A DNA stretch of 64,000 nt from Streptomyces sp. NBC_00236. Its GTDB lineage: Bacteria; Actinomycetota; Actinomycetes; Streptomycetales; Streptomycetaceae. Location: contig NZ_CP108100.1 in the NCBI RefSeq assembly GCF_036195045.1, positions 2,170,001 through 2,234,000 of the forward strand, read 5' to 3'. This document shows, piece after piece, positions 60,054 to 64,000 of the stretch (position 1 is the first letter of the stretch; every line of letters starts with the position of its first letter). A program made the translations under genes and the position numbers. The notes beneath the pieces are model-generated. The model did not search any database. It worked only from the letters and a program-made list of their open reading frames with translations, and had not been told where the DNA came from.

Positions 60054-60287
60054 TCAGTCCTCCGGCGGGAACACCACCTCACCGGAGTCGGCCAGCGCGA
60101 CCGTGATGGCCTCGACCGGGCAGCCCTCGGCGGCGGCGAGGATCCGCTCGTTGGCGTCGGTCTCCGGGTCGACGGGGTGGGACTGCCGGGCGGTGTCCAG
60201 CCGGAACCCGTCCGGCGCGAGGTTCACGCACATCCCCGACCCGATGCAGACGCCCCGGTCGACCTCGACGCTCCACCGGTCGCCCAT
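60054..60287 (-). CDS. [3Fe-4S]-type ferredoxin
   Basis: A 77-residue ferredoxin. Cluster ligands appear in CIGSGMC (two Cys separated by five residues, with no middle Cys) and EGCPVEAI, the pattern of single-cluster 3Fe-4S ferredoxins that donate electrons to cytochromes P450. ATG 60287 overlaps the aldehyde dehydrogenase stop (ATGA). No P450 gene is in the window. Steroid side-chain degradation starts with a P450-catalysed terminal oxidation needing such a ferredoxin. Confidence 0.92.
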   Translation of the reverse strand: MGDRWSVEVDRGVCIGSGMCVNLAPDGFRLDTARQSHPVDPETDANERILAAAEGCPVEAITVALADSGEVVFPPED

Positions 60288-61750
60288 CAGGCCTCGCTCC
60301 CGTACCCGGCGGGCAGGTGGATCATCTTGTGCTCGAAGTACTCCCCGTACCCCTCGGGCCCGAACTCCCGGCCCAGGCCGGAGTTCTTGTAGCCGCCGAA
60401 CGGGCCGAGCATGTCGAGGCTGAAGGTGTTCACGCTGTACGTGCCGGTCCTGACCCGGCGGGCGATGTCGATGCCGCGCTCGGTGTCGGCGGTCCAGACG
60501 CTGCCGCTGAGGCCGTACTCGGAGTCGTTGGCGATCTTCACGGCCTCGTCCTCGTCGCCGTAAGGCAGCAGGCAGATGACCGGGCCGAAGATCTCCTCGC
60601 GGGCCACGCGCATGGAGTTGTCGACGTCGCCGAAGAGCGTCGGCTCGACGTACCAGCCGCGCTCCTGGGATGCGGGGCGGCCTCCGCCCGTGAGGACCTT
60701 CGCGCCCTCCTCCTGCCCGATCCGGATGTAGTCGAGGGAGCGCTGCTGCTGGCGCTGCGCGACGAGCGGGCCCAGTTCGGTGGCGGGGTCGAGCGGGTCG
60801 CCGATCTTCAGCGCGCCGGCGGCGGCGGCGAAGGCCTCGGCGGTCTCCTCGTAGCGGGAGCGCGGGACGAGGATCCGGGTCTGGGCCACACAGGCCTGGC
60901 CGTTGATCATCCAGGCGAAGGGCACGATGCCGGCGACGGCGGCGTTCAGGTCGGCGTCGGGGAGGATCACGGCGGCGGACTTCCCGCCGAGTTCCAGGGT
61001 GACGCGGGTGAGGTTGCGCGAGGCGACCTCCATGACGCGCCGGCCGGCGGCGACGGATCCGGTGAAGGAGACCTTGTCGACGCCCGGGTGCGCGACGAGG
61101 TACTCGCTCACCTCGCGGTCGGCGGGCAGGATCGACAGCACGCCCTCGGGCAGCCCGGCCTCGGTGACGATCTCGGCCAGGATGTAGGCGTCGAGCGGTG
61201 ATTCGGGCGAGACCTTGAGGACGGCCGAGCATCCGGCGAGCAGTGCGGGCGCGAGCTTGGCGGCGGCGGTGAACTGGGGCACGTTCCACGGCACGACGGC
61301 CGCGACGACCCCGACCGGCTCCCGCCGCACGAGCAGCGGCCCGAGCGCCCCGTCGCGCCGTTCCTCGTACGGGAAGGTGCGCGCGACGGTGATCGCCGCG
61401 TCCCACACCATCATCGCGGCGAGGGCCTGCACCATGACACTGGAGGTGTACGGGGTGCCGTTCTCCGAGCTGATGACCCGGGCGATCTCCTCGTACCGTA
61501 CGGCGAACGCGTCCTTGATCCTCGTGACGACGGCGATGCGCTCGTCCAGCGACATCCGCGGCCAGGGCCCCTGGTCGAACGCCTGCCTGGCGGCGGCGAC
61601 GGCCCGGTCCACGTCCCCCTCGGCGGCATGCGGCACGCGGCCGATGACCTGCTCGGTGTGCGGGGAGATGACCTCGATGACATCCCGTCCGAGCGGATCC
61701 ACCAACTCCCCGCCGATGAACAGTTTTCCGTGTTCGACAAGCTCGCTCAT
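60287..61750 (-). CDS. NAD-dependent aldehyde dehydrogenase
   Basis: A 487-residue ALDH with PWNVPQ, catalytic Glu in LELGGKS, catalytic Cys in GQACVAQTR and the C-terminal PFGGYKNSGLGREFG. It oxidises an aldehyde to the acid. It is translated with the ferredoxin downstream. Its promoter faces the MBL-fold gene across an intergenic region containing CTGAC-N5-GTCAG and a KstR-type half-perfect site, so a role in oxidising terminal aldehydes of steroid or alkyl side chains is plausible. Confidence 0.93.
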   Translation of the reverse strand: MSELVEHGKLFIGGELVDPLGRDVIEVISPHTEQVIGRVPHAAEGDVDRAVAAARQAFDQGPWPRMSLDERIAVVTRIKDAFAVRYEEIARVISSENGTPYTSSVMVQALAAMMVWDAAITVARTFPYEERRDGALGPLLVRREPVGVVAAVVPWNVPQFTAAAKLAPALLAGCSAVLKVSPESPLDAYILAEIVTEAGLPEGVLSILPADREVSEYLVAHPGVDKVSFTGSVAAGRRVMEVASRNLTRVTLELGGKSAAVILPDADLNAAVAGIVPFAWMINGQACVAQTRILVPRSRYEETAEAFAAAAGALKIGDPLDPATELGPLVAQRQQQRSLDYIRIGQEEGAKVLTGGGRPASQERGWYVEPTLFGDVDNSMRVAREEIFGPVICLLPYGDEDEAVKIANDSEYGLSGSVWTADTERGIDIARRVRTGTYSVNTFSLDMLGPFGGYKNSGLGREFGPEGYGEYFEHKMIHLPAGYGSEA

Positions 61751-61804
61751 GGCTGCTGCCTCCCGCGACGCGGCACGTGACCCGACCGATTGACTGATCC
61801 CACA

Positions 61805-61821
61805 TCTGACTTGATGTCAGA
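61805..61821. promoter_or_regulatory. Palindrome TCTGAC-N5-GTCAGA (site 4 of 4)
   Basis: A 6-5-6 perfect palindrome, 55 bp upstream of the aldehyde dehydrogenase start, matching the sites at 3034, 12252 and 22663. Confidence 0.55.
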
Positions 61822-61921
61822 ACTGATACCAGTTCCAGTTCCAGTAGTCCACGGCTGGGGCAGCACCCGCCGCGCGGGCCGGGCAGCATAGGAAGAGCAG
61901 ATGGTCGACCGGGGCTACCAC

Positions 61922-61935
61922 TGGAACAAGTTCTC
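61922..61935. promoter_or_regulatory. KstR-type site with one mismatch
   Basis: TGGAACAAGTTCTC fits TNNAACNNGTTNNA except for the last base. It lies 70 bp before the MBL-fold hydrolase start and about 170 bp before the divergent aldehyde dehydrogenase. Confidence 0.5.
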
Positions 61936-62004
61936 GTTACAGTGGACACGGCGCGTCGTGGCCGTACCCGCACGCCGCCCCGGCCGATCGGAGATGGGGA
62001 GCTC

Positions 62005-63048
62005 ATGACGCAGGTGATCAACCACGGTGGAGGCGTCCACAGCATCAAGGTCCCCATCCCGGACAACCCGTTGGGCCACACCCTGGTCCATCTGCTCGAC
62101 ACGGACCGCGGCCCCGTCCTGATCGACACGGGCTGGGACGACCCGGAGGCCTGGGACACCCTGACCGCGGGGCTCGCCACCGTGGGCGTGGGCATCGCCG
62201 ACATCCACGGCGTGGTCATCACGCACCACCACCCCGACCACCACGGCCTCTCCGGTCAGGTCCGCGAGGCGTCCGGGGCCTGGATCGCGATGCACGCCGC
62301 CGACACGGCGATCGTCCGCCGCACCCGGGAGTCGGAACCGGGCACCTGGCTCGCCTACCTGGCGGCGAAGCTGGCGACGGTCGGCGCGCCCGAGGACCAC
62401 ATCGCCCCGCTGCTGGCCGCCCGCGAGAAGGGCGGCCGCATGCGCACCCTGCCCGGGCTGCGGGCGGCGATCCCGGACCGCGAGATCGTGCCGGGCGAAC
62501 TCCTCGACCTGGCGGGCCGCACCCTGCGGGCGATCTGGACCCCGGGCCACACCCCCGGCCATGTCTGCCTGCACCTGGAGGAGGACCACCCGGCCAACCT
62601 CCCCGGCCGCGGCCGCCTCTTCTCCGGCGACCACCTGCTCCCCGGCATCAGCCCGCACGTGGGGCTGTACGAGGACCCGGACGACGCCACGGCCGCCACG
62701 GACCCGCTGGGCGACTACCTCGACTCACTGGAGCGCATCGGCCGCCTCGGTGTCGCCGAGGTCCTCCCGGCCCACCAGTACGCGTTCGCGGACGCGGCAG
62801 GCCGCGTGCGGGAACTCCTGGACCACCACGAGGAGCGCCTGACGGGCCTCCTCGCCCTGCTCGCCGAACCGCTCACGCCGTGGCAGCTGGCCGAGCGGAT
62901 GGAGTGGAACCGGCCCTGGGAACAGATCCCCTACGGGTCCCGGAACATCGCCGTCTCGGAGGCCGAGTCGCACCTGCGCCGGCTGGTGAAGCTGGGCCGC
63001 GCCGAGGCGCTGGCGGGGAGTGAACCGGTGACGTACGTGGCGGTGTGA
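62005..63048 (+). CDS. MBL-fold metallohydrolase
   Basis: A 347-residue metallo-beta-lactamase-fold protein with the metal motif THHHPDHHG, further His ligands in TPGHTPGH and SGDHLLP, and a C-terminal winged-helix-like extension (about 275-347, LTPWQLAERMEW). Members of this group hydrolyse thioesters, lactones or glyoxalase-type substrates. An acyl-CoA thioesterase-type role would suit the KstR-like context but is inferred. ATG 62005 has GGGGAG close upstream. Confidence 0.9.
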   Translation: MTQVINHGGGVHSIKVPIPDNPLGHTLVHLLDTDRGPVLIDTGWDDPEAWDTLTAGLATVGVGIADIHGVVITHHHPDHHGLSGQVREASGAWIAMHAADTAIVRRTRESEPGTWLAYLAAKLATVGAPEDHIAPLLAAREKGGRMRTLPGLRAAIPDREIVPGELLDLAGRTLRAIWTPGHTPGHVCLHLEEDHPANLPGRGRLFSGDHLLPGISPHVGLYEDPDDATAATDPLGDYLDSLERIGRLGVAEVLPAHQYAFADAAGRVRELLDHHEERLTGLLALLAEPLTPWQLAERMEWNRPWEQIPYGSRNIAVSEAESHLRRLVKLGRAEALAGSEPVTYVAV

Positions 63049-63053
63049 GGGAG

Positions 63054-63110
63054 GCGGCGCCGGCCGGGGTCACACCGCGGCGCCGGCCGGGGTCACACCG
63101 CGGCGCCGGC
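63054..63110. repeat. 23-bp tandem repeats at the 3' end of the terminal membrane-protein gene
   Basis: Two exact 23-bp units (63054-63076, 63077-63099) and a partial third (63100-63110) contain the last codons and stop of the minus-strand gene; the downstream copies fill the convergent intergenic space. Confidence 0.88.
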
Positions 63111-64000
63111 GCCCTCGCGCGGGCCGGGCGGGGCGGCCTCCGGGGCCCGGTCTGCCGGAAGCACGGCGGGACGGGCGTCCGGATCACCGGCCGCCGCGCG
63201 GCGGCGCGCCGCGCAGGCGGTCGCGACGAGTGCGAGCGCGACCGTACCGGCGAGCGCGGGCCAGTACACGTAACGGTAGTTGGACTCGGGAGCCGTCGGC
63301 AGGTAGGCGAGGATGTACAGGAGGGAACTGGCCCCGAGAAGCCGCAGCTCCCGGGCGTGGGGGCCGGCCCACCTGCGGCGCAGCACGAGCACCAGCGAGA
63401 CGGCCAGCCAGAACCAGCCCTGGAAGAGCATCGGCAGGTCGCGGGCGGCCCCGGTCACGTAGTTCCGCAGGGCGAAGCGCAGCGTGTCGTTCAGCGGTTG
63501 CTCGCGCACCTCGGGGTGCAGCCGGGCGCCCGCGTTGACATGGGTGCCGTTCCAGAAGGTCTGGTTGCTCTGGAAGAGCAGCTTGGTGAAGACCCGGGTC
63601 CGGTACTCCGCGTAGCCCTTCCAGTGCTTCGGCATCTGCTGCGTCCACATCCGGACGACGACGTCGGCGCGCCGGTCCAGATACGTCACGTCGAACGGCC
63701 GGCTCTGCGGGAAGCACTGCAAGTAGCCGTCGGAGGTGATGCCGCGCTTCTGGCAGGTGCTGGCGGCGGTGACCAGCCGGTCACGGAGGTCCGCGTCCGC
63801 TCCGGCCCGTTCGGCGGCGGAGCGCACCTGGTCCGGGGTGAGGACGTGGATGAGGTCGTCCACCGGGATCACCGCGTACACGCGGGTGGTCAACGGATCG
63901 GTCGCCGCGTTCACCGCGGCACTGCCGGCCGTCAGTGCCGCGAGGAACACACCGGTCGCGGCCAGCCAGCGGCGCCTGCCCGGGGCCGGCCATGCCGCGA
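63093..64000 (-). CDS. Integral membrane protein, 5' end beyond the window
   Basis: The frame is open to the window edge, so the N-terminus is missing. About 300 residues are visible: a hydrophobic helix (VFLAALTAGSAAVNA), a long extracytoplasmic region (about 150 residues) with Cys in STCQKRG and YLQCFPQ, then several helices (LPMLFQGWFWLAVSLVLVL, LLYILAYLPTAPESNYRYVYW). This layout resembles C-terminal parts of GT-C glycosyltransferase-like membrane proteins, but I cannot assign a family. A GTG at 63950 is probably internal because good coding sequence continues upstream. Confidence 0.75.
   Translation of the reverse strand, partial: AAWPAPGRRRWLAATGVFLAALTAGSAAVNAATDPLTTRVYAVIPVDDLIHVLTPDQVRSAAERAGADADLRDRLVTAASTCQKRGITSDGYLQCFPQSRPFDVTYLDRRADVVVRMWTQQMPKHWKGYAEYRTRVFTKLLFQSNQTFWNGTHVNAGARLHPEVREQPLNDTLRFALRNYVTGAARDLPMLFQGWFWLAVSLVLVLRRRWAGPHARELRLLGASSLLYILAYLPTAPESNYRYVYWPALAGTVALALVATACAARRRAAAGDPDARPAVLPADRAPEAAPPGPREGAGAAV

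Noticed and set aside
63054..63110. Short CRISPR-like array
   Set aside because: The 23-bp units are directly adjacent, with no spacers, and overlap a gene end.

Overview
The window is chromosomal DNA of a Streptomyces-type actinomycete. It has very high GC and strong third-position GC bias. GTG starts and 1-4 nt stop/start overlaps are common, several starts look leaderless, and gene content is typical of the genus (DUF574 methyltransferase, DUF5336 protein, PucR and IclR regulators, DesK/DesR-type pair). I see no tRNA, rRNA, CRISPR array, transposase or integrase.

Layout. 1-3.0 kb (minus strand): MaoC hydratase, zinc alcohol dehydrogenase and SDR, the last cut by the window start. 3.1-7.1 kb: ABC-2 exporter with a DesK-type kinase and a NarL-type regulator. 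7.1-14.3 kb: two drug-type MFS transporters around a double acyl-CoA dehydrogenase and an Ltp1-like thiolase. 14.2-19.7 kb: PepE, IclR regulator and an operon of DUF1177 protein, NCS1 permease and an M20 hydrolase split by an in-frame TGA. 19.8-31.8 kb: housekeeping and accessory genes, including an N-acetylmuramoyl-alanine amidase, an LLM oxidoreductase, RsgA preceded by a possible leader peptide, a small decayed cassette at 28.1-28.8 kb, and a PHP protein. 31.9-35.1 kb: glycosyltransferase, methyltransferase and alpha/alpha-barrel protein operon, divergent from a KstR-like TetR regulator. 36.2-41.9 kb: Liv-type ABC importer with a hydrolase. 41.9-44.9 kb: TetR/SDR pair and a secreted PHB-depolymerase-type esterase. 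45.1-56.3 kb: a compact biosynthetic cluster with its exporter. 56.4-60.0 kb: 3-hydroxybutyrate dehydrogenase, PucR regulator and a binding-protein-like protein. 60.0-63.0 kb: ferredoxin and aldehyde dehydrogenase, divergent from an MBL-fold hydrolase. 63.1 kb to the end: part of a membrane protein.

Two themes stand out. (1) The KstR-like regulator at 35.3 kb lies beside a site matching the KstR operator pattern TNNAACNNGTTNNA. Full matches also precede the MaoC operon (2972) and the double acyl-CoA dehydrogenase (12238), and a one-mismatch site lies between aldehyde dehydrogenase and MBL hydrolase (61922). Three of the four sites are close to a second palindrome, CTGAC-N5-GTCAG. The linked genes resemble enzymes for steroid or branched acyl side-chain oxidation. 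(2) The 49.4-56.3 kb cluster encodes a stand-alone condensation protein, an AurF-like diiron N-oxygenase, a SerRS-like amino acid:carrier-protein ligase, a nitronate-monooxygenase/FabK-like flavoprotein, a phosphopantetheinyl transferase fused in frame to an acyl carrier protein, an ATP-grasp ligase and a methyltransferase. Two ABC half-exporters diverge from it across a candidate PHO box. This looks like a small pathway that loads an amino acid on a carrier protein and oxidises its nitrogen; I do not recognise its product.

A further structural feature is that many genes here (at least seven clear cases) carry a short, slightly diverged tandem copy of their own last 15-35 bases, including the stop codon.
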